Shown here one piece after another: positions 8,265 through 15,159 of a DNA stretch of 64,000 nucleotides. The first letter of the stretch is position 1; each line of letters opens with the position of its first letter. This DNA comes from Arthrobacter sp. SX1312 (GTDB lineage Bacteria > Actinomycetota > Actinomycetes > Actinomycetales > Micrococcaceae): assembly GCF_002929295.1 (NCBI RefSeq), contig NZ_PJIM01000001.1, forward strand, positions 542,040 through 606,039, read 5' to 3'. The position numbers and the translations under genes are program-made. The notes beneath the pieces were generated by a model. It ran no database searches, was not told the DNA's origin, and saw nothing but the letters and a program-made list of their open reading frames with translations.

Positions 8265-9117
8265 GGACCAGGGTGGGACAGGGTGGATCGAGGAGCAGCG
8301 TATGCGTGACCGAGCCGAGCGACATCGCTGATCGCGCACCGCTCCCATGGCGGCCGATGACCAGCAGATCGCAGCCGGAGCCGTAGAGCGCGAGAGCCTC
8401 GACCGGCGTATGCAGGTCATCCACGATCCAGCTCACGAGGAGATCCGGATAGCGCGTGCGCACGGCCAGGAGCATAGGCGACGCACCGACCGCCATACGC
8501 TGCGGTGACGACCCCAGTGCGGTCACCACCGTCAGGACCACGCCTGCCCTGTGGGCCTCCTCAGCCGCTCTCATGAGGGCGGCCCGCGACACGTCCGAGC
8601 CGTCCACCCCCACGACCACTCCCCCTCTGGCCTGCCTGGAGTCCATCCGATAGCCGTGCCCCGGTGGCACGACGGCGACGGGCGTCGCGGAGTTCAGCGC
8701 CACCTGCAGCGCTACGGAGCCCTTGAACTCGCCACTGGACGGATCGCGCCGGTCCGCACCCACGACGATCATGGGCGCGGCGGCGGACAGGCCCAGCAGC
8801 GCCTCGACGACGTCACCGCAGTGGAGGTACGTGCTGACCCGCAGTCCCGGATACCGGTGGGCGACGCGCGATCCCTCGCGACTGACCATGACGCGCCCGG
8901 CGATCACCTCGTCGCCGTACAGGCGGCCGGGCGGCATCAGGGACGGGTCCGCGATGGCGTGCAGCACCGTCAGCGGAGCCTCGAGAGCCGCCGCCCGCGC
9001 GGCAGCCCATTCCACCGCGGTGCGGTCCGCCGCGGAATCGCGCACCGCGACGAGCATCGGCTCGGAACGCTGGATCGAGGGTGTGGTTGCTTCCGCCTCC
9101 GGGAGGACCGTGGTCAT
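8194..9117 (-). CDS. Tandem universal stress protein (two Usp domains), 307 aa
   Basis: Domain 1 (about residues 18-150) starts PMLVAVRDSAADRTAVEWA, and domain 2 (about 165-295) starts GVVVGVDGSDVSRAAL. Domain 2 has the nucleotide-binding segment GRHGSGARSAMSLGSVTHTL. Domain 1 has a variant loop (GADRRDPSSGEFKGSVAL), so only one strong ATP site is visible. The ATG at 9117 has AAGGA seven bases upstream. No DosR-type box was found at the expected distance, so this Usp may be controlled differently or from farther upstream. The 3' end runs 71 bp into the PNPOx-like gene. Confidence 0.88.
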   Translation of the reverse strand: MTTVLPEAEATTPSIQRSEPMLVAVRDSAADRTAVEWAAARAAALEAPLTVLHAIADPSLMPPGRLYGDEVIAGRVMVSREGSRVAHRYPGLRVSTYLHCGDVVEALLGLSAAAPMIVVGADRRDPSSGEFKGSVALQVALNSATPVAVVPPGHGYRMDSRQARGGVVVGVDGSDVSRAALMRAAEEAHRAGVVLTVVTALGSSPQRMAVGASPMLLAVRTRYPDLLVSWIVDDLHTPVEALALYGSGCDLLVIGRHGSGARSAMSLGSVTHTLLLDPPCPTLVLTRREPEPSVNAPPRAEERMSVR

Positions 9118-9288
9118 GATGCATCCTTAGCCTGCTGATTCTGATCGGGAACGACGACTGCCCCCACGCGCATCCTTCCTGGCGCCGACCACGGCCGGCG
9201 GACCGACCCGCAGGGCGGCCGTGAATATCCGGCGTCGCGGGGAGGTGAGGCACCGTCCCACGATCACAGATCCCGGGAGCGCTGATCA

Positions 9289-9302
9289 GGGCCTTTGGAC
9301 CC
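9289..9302 (+). promoter_or_regulatory. DosR/DevR-type palindrome, strong match
   Basis: GGGCCTTTGGACCC lies within a longer dyad flanked by TCA and TGA. It is centred at 9295.5. The -10 element TAGCGT (9326-9331) predicts a transcript start at 9338, again 42.5 bp downstream of the centre. It serves the unknown gene starting at 9412. Confidence 0.65.
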
Positions 9303-9411
9303 TGATACGGAGGGCGAAGTGTTTGTAGCGTCGACAGAAAGCACCCCTCAGCCCCGGAAGCACCTGGTGCGACGCGCGATCGGACGACCCCCAGGGACGA
9401 AGGAGGACACG

Positions 9412-9855
9412 GTGTCGGCACCGCCATGTCAGGACACCATCGCCAGCAGCTTCCTCGAGCACGCAGGATTCCAGATCGGTCTCACCGAACGGAGTACCCA
9501 GAGTGGGCGGACCGTCCTCGCCAACGGACCAGCCACCCGCGTCGACGACCCGGCCTTCCTCACCACCCTCTGGAGCAAGGTCTCGGAGGAGCCGTGGGCG
9601 CCCGGCATGCGCGACCTCTTCTACGAAATGGCCCCCACCCGGATGCGTGACCGCCGCCTGTCGACCGCCCGTCAGCCCCCGGCAGCCACGTCGACCATCC
9701 GGATCGGGAGTCAGGAATCATCCGCAGTCCATCCCCTACGACGGCGGACGCGAAATGATGCATTCTGGACAAAGGACACATCATGGACACGAAGGCCATC
9801 CGTGAACGGGCAGTCCGGCAGGAGCGTCCTCGTGGACTGGTGCCGGTCTGCCTGA
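9412..9855 (+). CDS. Hypothetical protein of the dormancy-like island, up to 147 aa
   Basis: I do not recognise it. The N-terminal 95 residues look like a real globular protein (IASSFLEHAGFQIGLTE, DDPAFLTTLWSKVSEEPW, GMRDLFYEMAPTRMRDRR). The last 50 residues are Arg/Ser/Thr-rich, run through the start of the next gene in another frame, and may be artefactual if the true stop was lost. The GTG at 9412 has GGAGGA with five-base spacing. Upstream in-frame starts at 9295 and 9319 lie before the predicted transcript start (9338) and are rejected. The promoter has the strong DosR-type palindrome. Confidence 0.5.
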   Translation: MSAPPCQDTIASSFLEHAGFQIGLTERSTQSGRTVLANGPATRVDDPAFLTTLWSKVSEEPWAPGMRDLFYEMAPTRMRDRRLSTARQPPAATSTIRIGSQESSAVHPLRRRTRNDAFWTKDTSWTRRPSVNGQSGRSVLVDWCRSA

Positions 9856-10028
9856 CCTGCGGCTCGGACGAGGCCCTCGTCTATTCCGCCTACTCCGAAC
9901 AGGTAATCCTCCCCAACGGTCGCACCCGATACGCTCGGGCGAGATACTGCTGCGCCCACTGCGGATGCCGTCGCGATCACGAGGTTCCGTCGAGCTGGCG
10001 CCCACCGGGCTGGTTCTGGTGCACCTGA
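9783..10028 (+). CDS. Small zinc-ribbon protein, 81 aa
   Basis: Two cysteine knuckles are visible: CLTC near residue 23, and CCAHCGC near residue 56, separated by a hydrophobic/aromatic strand region (EALVYSAYSEQVILPNGRTR). The spacing suits one structural zinc ribbon. There is no helix-turn-helix. The ATG has AAGGA seven bases upstream. It is followed at once by a perfect 12-bp-stem hairpin, which marks the end of the transcript. Function is unknown; nucleic-acid or protein binding is a guess. Confidence 0.6.
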   Translation: MDTKAIRERAVRQERPRGLVPVCLTCGSDEALVYSAYSEQVILPNGRTRYARARYCCAHCGCRRDHEVPSSWRPPGWFWCT

Positions 10029-10035
10029 AAGACCA

Positions 10036-10073
10036 GCGAGCGCGGGGCCCACCTCGGTGCACCCCGCGCTCGC
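10036..10073 (+). terminator. Hairpin after the zinc-ribbon gene
   Basis: A 12-bp perfect stem (GCGAGCGCGGGG / CCCCGCGCTCGC) with a 14-base loop. There is no U-run, as is common for actinobacterial terminators. Confidence 0.6.
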
Positions 10074-10103
10074 CGTTGAACCCAGGGTGCACCTGTCCGT
10101 TGC

Positions 10104-10123
10104 CCCGCACCCTAGGGTGCGGG
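10104..10123. repeat. Perfect 20-bp palindrome across a stop codon
   Basis: A loopless self-complementary sequence centred on CCCTAGGG contains the stop codon of the minus-strand gene ending at 10112. It could be a bidirectional terminator cruciform or a protein-binding site. Confidence 0.5.
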
Positions 10124-10540
10124 CGGTATGACCCCCAGAGGGAAGGGCGCGGGTGCGGTCCCCTGCGCGGTCAGACGCGCGGTGATCGACTCGGGGCGAA
10201 GATCGGTCCGCACCGAGTCCCAGGCCTGCGCTCCGCTCAGGTCGAGAACGACGTTCGTTCCCGGTGACAGGGTGGCTGCCCGTCTCACCACGAGGTCGAG
10301 GGCGTGCAGATTGACCGCAGACACGCAGCCGTGCACGAGGATCTGCACGATGTGCGCTTCGGCGTCGGCGCTGACGAGGATCTTGAGCTTCCGGTTGGAG
10401 GCCGAGGGGTGCATCGCCATCGCGCGCCGCCGCATCGTCTCCTCGGACTCGGCACCGAGGGCAGTGGTCCCTCCCCGACGGTAGGCGGTCCTCGCCGATC
10501 CCCGGGTCACACCGCCGGCAGCGATTGGACGCCTCCTCAC
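10112..10540 (-). CDS. Hypothetical protein with a STAS-like core, 142 aa
   Basis: The C-terminal 100 residues alternate strand and helix (KLKILVSADAEAHIVQILVH, then NLHALDLVVRRAATLSPG, then TNVVLDLSGAQAW). This resembles a STAS / anti-sigma-antagonist fold, with a serine in the LDLSGA loop where antagonists are phosphorylated. The match is structural inference only. The GTG start overlaps the upstream gene's stop (GTGA), supporting translational coupling; an internal ATG at about residue 36 would remove the Arg-rich leader. It is the second gene of a two-gene operon behind a DosR-type palindrome. Confidence 0.5.
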   Translation of the reverse strand: MRRRPIAAGGVTRGSARTAYRRGGTTALGAESEETMRRRAMAMHPSASNRKLKILVSADAEAHIVQILVHGCVSAVNLHALDLVVRRAATLSPGTNVVLDLSGAQAWDSVRTDLRPESITARLTAQGTAPAPFPLGVIPPAP

Positions 10541-10818
10541 CGGTCCAGCATCTCTGCGTGGTCATCCCATCGGATGCTGCCCTGCCCATCCGCGCTGTAC
10601 CCGCCGAGTTCCTGTGCCCGACGACGCGCCTTCAGGAACACGAGCTCCTCGCCGGAGAACCAGTACTCCCCGTGGTCGTCCGCGTGCAGGCTCTCGCCGA
10701 TGCTTGCTTCCACCCGATTCACCAGAGTGCGCGGCAGGACCAGGCATCCCGGGTTCGCGAGAACCCACTGCTGCACTCCAGGATCGATCCTCGTCCAAAT
10801 TGAACTGATGTTGGTCAC
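10537..10818 (-). CDS. Hypothetical protein, 93 aa
   Basis: Not recognised. It is a compact, acidic, Trp-containing protein (WTRIDPGVQQWVLANPGCLVL near the N-terminus; GEYWFSGEELVFLKARRRA in the middle). The open frame extends to 10863. I prefer the GTG at 10818, because a GAGAGG Shine-Dalgarno lies eight bases upstream and the upstream ATG/GTG codons would fall on the predicted -10 element if the palindrome at 10888-10901 acts at -42.5 (start near 10852). It is coupled to the STAS-like gene by a GTGA overlap. Confidence 0.55.
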   Translation of the reverse strand: MTNISSIWTRIDPGVQQWVLANPGCLVLPRTLVNRVEASIGESLHADDHGEYWFSGEELVFLKARRRAQELGGYSADGQGSIRWDDHAEMLDR

Positions 10819-10887
10819 TGTGCGAACCTCTCGGATCGGTGTCTCGCTTTGCACGAACATCACACGCGAGTCATCAACCGACTACTA

Positions 10888-10901
10888 GGGCCTAAAGTCC
10901 C
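10888..10901 (-). promoter_or_regulatory. DosR/DevR-type palindrome, near-consensus
   Basis: GGGCCTAAAGTCCC matches 13 of 14 positions of the DosR core GGGACTWWAGTCCC. It lies between the minus-strand hypothetical gene and the BON gene. It is the best match in the window. Confidence 0.7.
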
Positions 10902-10949
10902 ATCCGGCGTCGTCCTCCGCCCGGACCCGCGGGCCGGGACGGCCGGGGA

Positions 10950-10963
10950 AGGACCTTGGACCC
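10950..10963 (+). promoter_or_regulatory. DosR/DevR-type palindrome before the BON gene
   Basis: AGGACCTTGGACCC matches all fixed positions except the first G. Its centre (10956.5) is 42.5 bp before the ATG at 10999. CACAGT at 10987-10992 stands at the -10 position, so the transcript would be leaderless. Confidence 0.5.
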
Positions 10964-10998
10964 TGCACGGGAACCGGTGCCCGGCGCACAGTGGACGG

Positions 10999-11268
10999 AT
11001 GACGACGTCGGTCGACAACCACCTCGTCGAGGATGGAGGAGGACGCGGGGCGAGCAGTCCCGCATCACTCGAGGATCTGCTGCGCCACGCGGTTCGCCGC
11101 GCGGCCGACTGCGCGATCCTGGACATCACCGTGACGGAGGGCATCGTGGTGCTTTCCGGAATCGCCGTGCGCCGCGAAGACAAGTCACGCGCAGGCTTCG
11201 CCTGCTGGTGCGACCCGGCCGTCCGCGCCGTCTACAACAACCTGACCGTCTCCTCGGGACCCACCTGA
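10999..11268 (+). CDS. BON-domain protein, 89 aa
   Basis: After a 30-residue Gly/Ser-rich lead-in, the segment LEDLLRHAVRRAADCAILDITVTEGIVVLSG and the following AVRAVYNNLTV form a single BON (OsmY/nodulation) domain, normally a phospholipid- or ligand-binding module. It has no signal peptide, so it is probably cytosolic. The frame is open further upstream, but the ATG at 10999 agrees with the predicted leaderless transcript and the palindrome 42.5 bp before it. It is a likely DevR-regulon member. Confidence 0.65.
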   Translation: MTTSVDNHLVEDGGGRGASSPASLEDLLRHAVRRAADCAILDITVTEGIVVLSGIAVRREDKSRAGFACWCDPAVRAVYNNLTVSSGPT

Positions 11269-11377
11269 CCACCTCACGCGACGCCTGACACGCCAGCCGA
11301 TCGGGCACAGCGGCCCTGCATGCCCTCCGTGGCGCGGCCCAGGATGACGCGCATGCACATCGGCCGCCGCGCAGATC

Positions 11378-12125
11378 ATCGCGACGTCCTATTCCCCCGG
11401 GCTCGCGACCGTACAGGCTTTCGGCATGTTCAAGGACATCCGGAGGGCCATCGGGCGTCGACCTCCTGGCGTTGATGGCCATCGTCGCGACAGCCGTCAC
11501 CGGCGAGTACCACGCAAGCATCGTCGTCGTGCTGATGATCGCCTGCGGGCAGGCACTGGACGAGTTCCGTCCGCACGCGCCCAGACGCAGCTACGGGCAC
11601 TGCTCGAGCGGGCACCCCGCTCGGCTCACCCAGGCGTTGGAGCAGCTCGCGCGGGCCCGGAGCGTCGCCTTCGACACGACCGGCACCCTGACCTCCGTCA
11701 CGCCACTGGTGGGCGGGATCGTCCTCGCCCCGACGGCGGGCCCCCTCACCGAGGACGAGGTCCTCGCGCCGAGGTCGCGGGGACCGCGATCGCCGTCGGC
11801 AAACGCCGCTTCGTGGAAGGCATCGTCGGGCGCGTCCCTGACCCTCCCGTGGCACCGGGGGAAACCGCCGTCTACGTGGGGGCGACGGGATCGACGGCGG
11901 CCGGCGAATAGGCGGAGGTGATCATCACCGTCGACGACCTCGCGAAAGTCACAGAGGCCGTGACCATCGGCAAGCGGACCCTGCGCATAGCGCTGCAGAG
12001 CATCGGCATCGGCATCGCCCTGAGCCTCGTGTTGATGACGGGCGCCGCCCTGGGACTCGTCCCCCCCACTGGCCGGCGCGTTCGGCCAGTGGGGGCATCG
12101 ATCTCCTGACCATCCTCTACGCGCT
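11378..12125 (+). pseudogene. Remnant of a heavy-metal-type P-type ATPase
   Basis: Pieces of one P1B-type ATPase lie in order in different frames. The first is a transmembrane block (VDLLALMAIVATAVTGEYHA, IVVVLMIACGQALDEF) from about 11380. Next comes the phosphorylation motif region ARSVAFDTTGTLT, near 11660, where the invariant Lys of DKTGT is Thr. The last is the terminal membrane part (VDDLAKVTEAVTIGKRT, ALQSIGIGIALS) from about 11930, which then shifts frame in a C7 run near 12060 before GIDLLTILYALRA. Most of the actuator, nucleotide-binding and central membrane parts are missing. It is dead as a pump. Metal P-type ATPases belong to mycobacterial DosR regulons, so this may be an eroded member. 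Confidence 0.8.
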
Positions 12126-12135
12126 GCGCGCGCCC

Positions 12136-12564
12136 CAGGGGCCGGCGCCCGCAGCACGTGGCGACATCTGCCGGCGGGCCGACGCTTCCGATCGTGATAC
12201 CCGGCCTTATCCCCGGGCGCTGCCGGGCCCGCGCATATTCGTAGTCACATAACTTCTTGTTGACCGAATCGATCGAGGGGCATGCTTATAGTAATTGCAG
12301 CTTCAAGAGACGCGGCCGCCAAGCTCCGACTAGGCCGCGCACCAACCCCATGTTCGTGGGTGGTTCGGATGACGAAGCGGCCTTCGCCTTGGCACTCAGT
12401 GCCGGTCCGGCGCGGGCAAGAGCACTTCGAAAGGCACTCATCATGAGCTGTACCGCCTTCCCCTAGCAGGATCCCGGCGCCTTCTGCGCGTCTTCCCCTT
12501 TTCTTCCCATTCCCTGCGTAATGCGCTGTGCGCTGCGCCGGAACGCCTTTCCGAGGAATTCTCC
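12136..12564 (+). promoter_or_regulatory. Gene-free stretch with candidate promoter and structured leader of the transporter-monooxygenase operon
   Basis: No convincing gene was found over 429 bp. A TATAGT -10 (12287-12292) with TTGACC 21 bases upstream predicts a start near 12299 and a leader of about 265 nt. The RNA would form successive hairpins: a 7-bp stem CGCGGCC/GGCCGCG (12311-12339), ACCaACCC/GGGTGGT (12341-12364), CGAAG/CTTCG, and GGCAC/GTGCC. A mini-ORF MSCTAFP starts within GAAAGGCACTCATCATG. No known riboswitch class was recognised. Confidence 0.4.
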
Positions 12565-14226
12565 ATGAATGCATCCGTACTTCGTCCTGCCCGAAATCGA
12601 AACTACTTCGGACATGTCACCGCCCTGTCCGCCGTCGGCCTCCTCGCCCTCCTTACCGGTTGCGCCGGGCCGGCGGGCCCGTCCGCCGTCACCGACGGCG
12701 AGCCGGTGGCCGGCGGCGTCCTCGACGTGTCCATCTCGGCCGAGCCGGGGTGCCTCGACGGGCACGGCATCTCGGCGACGCAGCAACAGTTCCTGGGGCG
12801 CCTGATCTACGACAACGTGGTGACCCTCGACGAGAACGGGGAGATCGCGCCGTACCTCGCGGAGTCCTGGGAGGTCTCGGAGGACGGCAAGACGTACACG
12901 TTCCGCCTGAAGCAGGGCGTCACCTTCAGCGACGGCTCCCCCTGGAACGCGGAGGTCCTCGGGCAGAACTTCGAGCACATGAGGGACCCCGCCACGAAGT
13001 CGCCCCTCGCCGCCGCGTACATCGCCCCGTACGTGGACGGCACGGTGATCGACGAGTACACCTTCGAAGCGCACCTCGCGTACCCCTACACGCCGTTCCT
13101 CTACACGCTCGCGCAGTCCTGGCTCGGCATGAACTCGGGCAAGGCCATCTCCGAGTCCCCCGAGACGCTGTGCCAGGAGCCGATCGGCACCGGACCCTTC
13201 ACCGTCGCCGACTACAAGCCGGGCCAGAGCATCAGCTACACCAAACGGGACGGCTACGACTGGGCGCCGGAATGGCTGGACGGCGACGGCGAAGCGCACC
13301 TCGACGGTGTGGAGGTCACCCTCGTCAGCGAACCCGTCATCCGCCACCAGTCCCTCGTCTCGGGGCAGTACGACCTGACCGAGAACCTCGCGCCGCAGAA
13401 CGCCGCCGCGGTCCAGGCGGACCCGGACTTCACGTACGAGAACCTCGCCCGGACCGGCAACCCCTACGTCCTCAACTTCAACCTGAGCCGTGCGCCGTTC
13501 GACGACCTCGCGGTCCGGCAGGCGTTCGCCGCCGCCGTGGACACGGGAGCCGTGACCGAGAGCCTCGGCTTCGGCACCTACACCCCGATCGACGGCTTCC
13601 TCTCGAAGGAGAGCAAGTACTACGACCCGTCCGTGGAGGGCGTGCTGACCCACGACCCCGAGCGGGCGAACCAGCTGCTCGACGACGCCGGCTGGACCGG
13701 GCGGGACGACGAGGGCTTCCGCACGCGGGACGGGAAGCGGCTCACGGTCGAGGTGCCCACGGTGGAGAGTTCCACGCCGAGCCCGCTGCTCGTGCAGCTC
13801 CAGGGTGAGGCGCGGAAGGTCGGCTTCGACCTCCGGATCATCCAGCTCCCCCAGGCGCAGCTCACCGAACTCCGCTACGCCGGCGACTACGACGCCCTGG
13901 CCGGGGTGTGGCACACCAACACCACCGACGTCCTGTTCATCCGCTACCACTCCTCCGAGATCACAGGTGAGCGGATCGGTCAGAACTCCTCGTACGTGAA
14001 CGACCCGCAGCTCGACGCGCTGCTCTCCGCGGCCCGCGAGGCCGATGACGGACCCGCCGCCGAGGAGGCGTACTCGAAGGCGCAGCACCGGCTGCTCGAG
14101 ATCGTGCCCGGCGTGCCGCTCTACGAGAATCCGAGCCAGTTCGCCTACGCGAACACCCTGCACGACGTCGCCGTGGACACCTCCCACCCGGTGCCCGTCC
14201 TCACGTACGCCTGGAAGGCCGAGTAG
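12565..14226 (+). CDS. ABC transporter substrate-binding lipoprotein (SBP_bac_5, DppA/OppA type), 553 aa
   Basis: The signal peptide ends in a lipobox (LALLTGC, Cys33), so the mature protein is membrane-anchored outside the cell. The SBP_bac_5 domain fills the rest. Typical landmarks are GVTFSDGSPWNAEVL, PIGTGPFTVADYKPGQ and VRQAFAAAVDTGAV. Family members bind peptides, nickel or varied small organics; the operon's two oxidoreductases suggest an organosulfur or similar organic substrate. It is the first gene of a six-gene operon. GAGGAA stands eight bases before the ATG, and the next gene's ATG follows its stop without a gap. Confidence 0.92.
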   Translation: MNASVLRPARNRNYFGHVTALSAVGLLALLTGCAGPAGPSAVTDGEPVAGGVLDVSISAEPGCLDGHGISATQQQFLGRLIYDNVVTLDENGEIAPYLAESWEVSEDGKTYTFRLKQGVTFSDGSPWNAEVLGQNFEHMRDPATKSPLAAAYIAPYVDGTVIDEYTFEAHLAYPYTPFLYTLAQSWLGMNSGKAISESPETLCQEPIGTGPFTVADYKPGQSISYTKRDGYDWAPEWLDGDGEAHLDGVEVTLVSEPVIRHQSLVSGQYDLTENLAPQNAAAVQADPDFTYENLARTGNPYVLNFNLSRAPFDDLAVRQAFAAAVDTGAVTESLGFGTYTPIDGFLSKESKYYDPSVEGVLTHDPERANQLLDDAGWTGRDDEGFRTRDGKRLTVEVPTVESSTPSPLLVQLQGEARKVGFDLRIIQLPQAQLTELRYAGDYDALAGVWHTNTTDVLFIRYHSSEITGERIGQNSSYVNDPQLDALLSAAREADDGPAAEEAYSKAQHRLLEIVPGVPLYENPSQFAYANTLHDVAVDTSHPVPVLTYAWKAE

Positions 14227-15159
14227 ATGGCCGTGCTCCGGCGCGTCCTCACGCGGCTCGCCGTCGGGATCGGTGTCCTCTGGGGAGCCGCGACGCTGAC
14301 GTTCCTCGCGGTCTACCTGATCCCGGGCGACACGGCGCTGCTGATCCTCGGAGGACCCGATGCACGGCCCACCGCCGAGACGCTCGCGCAGGTCCGTGCC
14401 GACTACCTGCTCGACCAGCCCTTCATCGTCCAGTACGGCAGCTACCTCGGAAACCTCCTCCAGGGGGACCTCGGACAGTCCTACCGGTTGCGCCTGCCCG
14501 TCACGGAAGCCATCGGGCAGCAGATCGGCGCGACGGCGGCGCTCGCTGCTGCCGCCGTCGTCGTGGCCCTGCCGCTGACGTTCGCGGTCGCGATCCTGTC
14601 CGCGCACCGGGCCCCCTGGATCCGGTCGATCGTCTCCGGCATCGAAGTGGTCTTCGCGGCGACGCCGACCTTCATCATCGGCTTCGCGCTGCTGATCGTC
14701 TTCTCGTTCACGCTGCGCTGGTTCCCCATCGGCGGGAACCAGGGGCCCGCCGCCCTGGTCCTTCCCGCCCTCACCCTCGCCCTGGCGATCTTCGGGACCC
14801 TCTCGCAGGTCCTGCGGAACGAGCTCGAGGACGTCCTGGAGCAGCCGTTCATCCTGACGGCCCGCTCCCGCGGCATGCGCGACCTCCCGGTGAGGATCCG
14901 CCACGCCCTCCGGCACGCAGCCATCCCCGTGATGACCATGTCCGGGTTCGTCGTCGCGGCCCTGCTCGGCGGGTCGGTGGTCGTCGAGACCCTCTTCAGC
15001 CGGCAGGGCATCGGATCACTCACCCTGGCGTCGGTCTACAACAAGGACCTGCCGGTCATCATCGGGATCGTGCTCCTCGCGGCCGCCGTCTACGTCGTCG
15101 TGAACCTCGTCATCGACCTCCTGTACACGCTCATCGACCCGAAAGTGGTGACCGCATGA
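14227..15159 (+). CDS. ABC transporter permease (DppB type), 310 aa
   Basis: A BPD_transp_1 permease with an N-terminal membrane helix, a periplasmic stretch (LGGPDARPTAETLAQVRADY) and about five further helices. The cytoplasmic EAA loop is visible as LTARSRGMRDLPVRIRHALRHA, which docks on the ATPase. ATG follows directly after the previous TAG, and its 3' end overlaps the next permease by ATGA. It forms the membrane channel with the DppC-type partner. Confidence 0.93.
   Translation: MAVLRRVLTRLAVGIGVLWGAATLTFLAVYLIPGDTALLILGGPDARPTAETLAQVRADYLLDQPFIVQYGSYLGNLLQGDLGQSYRLRLPVTEAIGQQIGATAALAAAAVVVALPLTFAVAILSAHRAPWIRSIVSGIEVVFAATPTFIIGFALLIVFSFTLRWFPIGGNQGPAALVLPALTLALAIFGTLSQVLRNELEDVLEQPFILTARSRGMRDLPVRIRHALRHAAIPVMTMSGFVVAALLGGSVVVETLFSRQGIGSLTLASVYNKDLPVIIGIVLLAAAVYVVVNLVIDLLYTLIDPKVVTA

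Noticed and set aside
9295-9411. Upstream extension of the gene at 9412 to TTG 9295 or GTG 9319
   Set aside because: Both codons precede the predicted transcript start at 9338 and overlap the promoter and palindrome.
10819-10863. Longer form of the 93-residue hypothetical gene starting at 10863
   Set aside because: The GTG/ATG pair would lie on the -10 element implied by the near-consensus palindrome; the GTG at 10818 has a better Shine-Dalgarno.
12257-12466. A 69-codon frame in the leader of the transporter operon
   Set aside because: It has no Shine-Dalgarno, starts upstream of the predicted transcript start and runs through the hairpins. Only its last codons (MSCTAFP) are mentioned as a possible mini-ORF.
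12299-12470. SAM riboswitch before the sulfur-type operon
   Set aside because: A TCATGAG-like and CTTCAAGAG-like string drew attention, but the conserved cores of the SAM-I and SAM-IV classes could not be laid out on it.
12463-14916. An 817-codon minus-strand frame opposite the binding-protein and permease genes
   Set aside because: Mirror of high-GC coding sequence; no family motif, and the plus strand has a lipobox and SBP_bac_5 landmarks.
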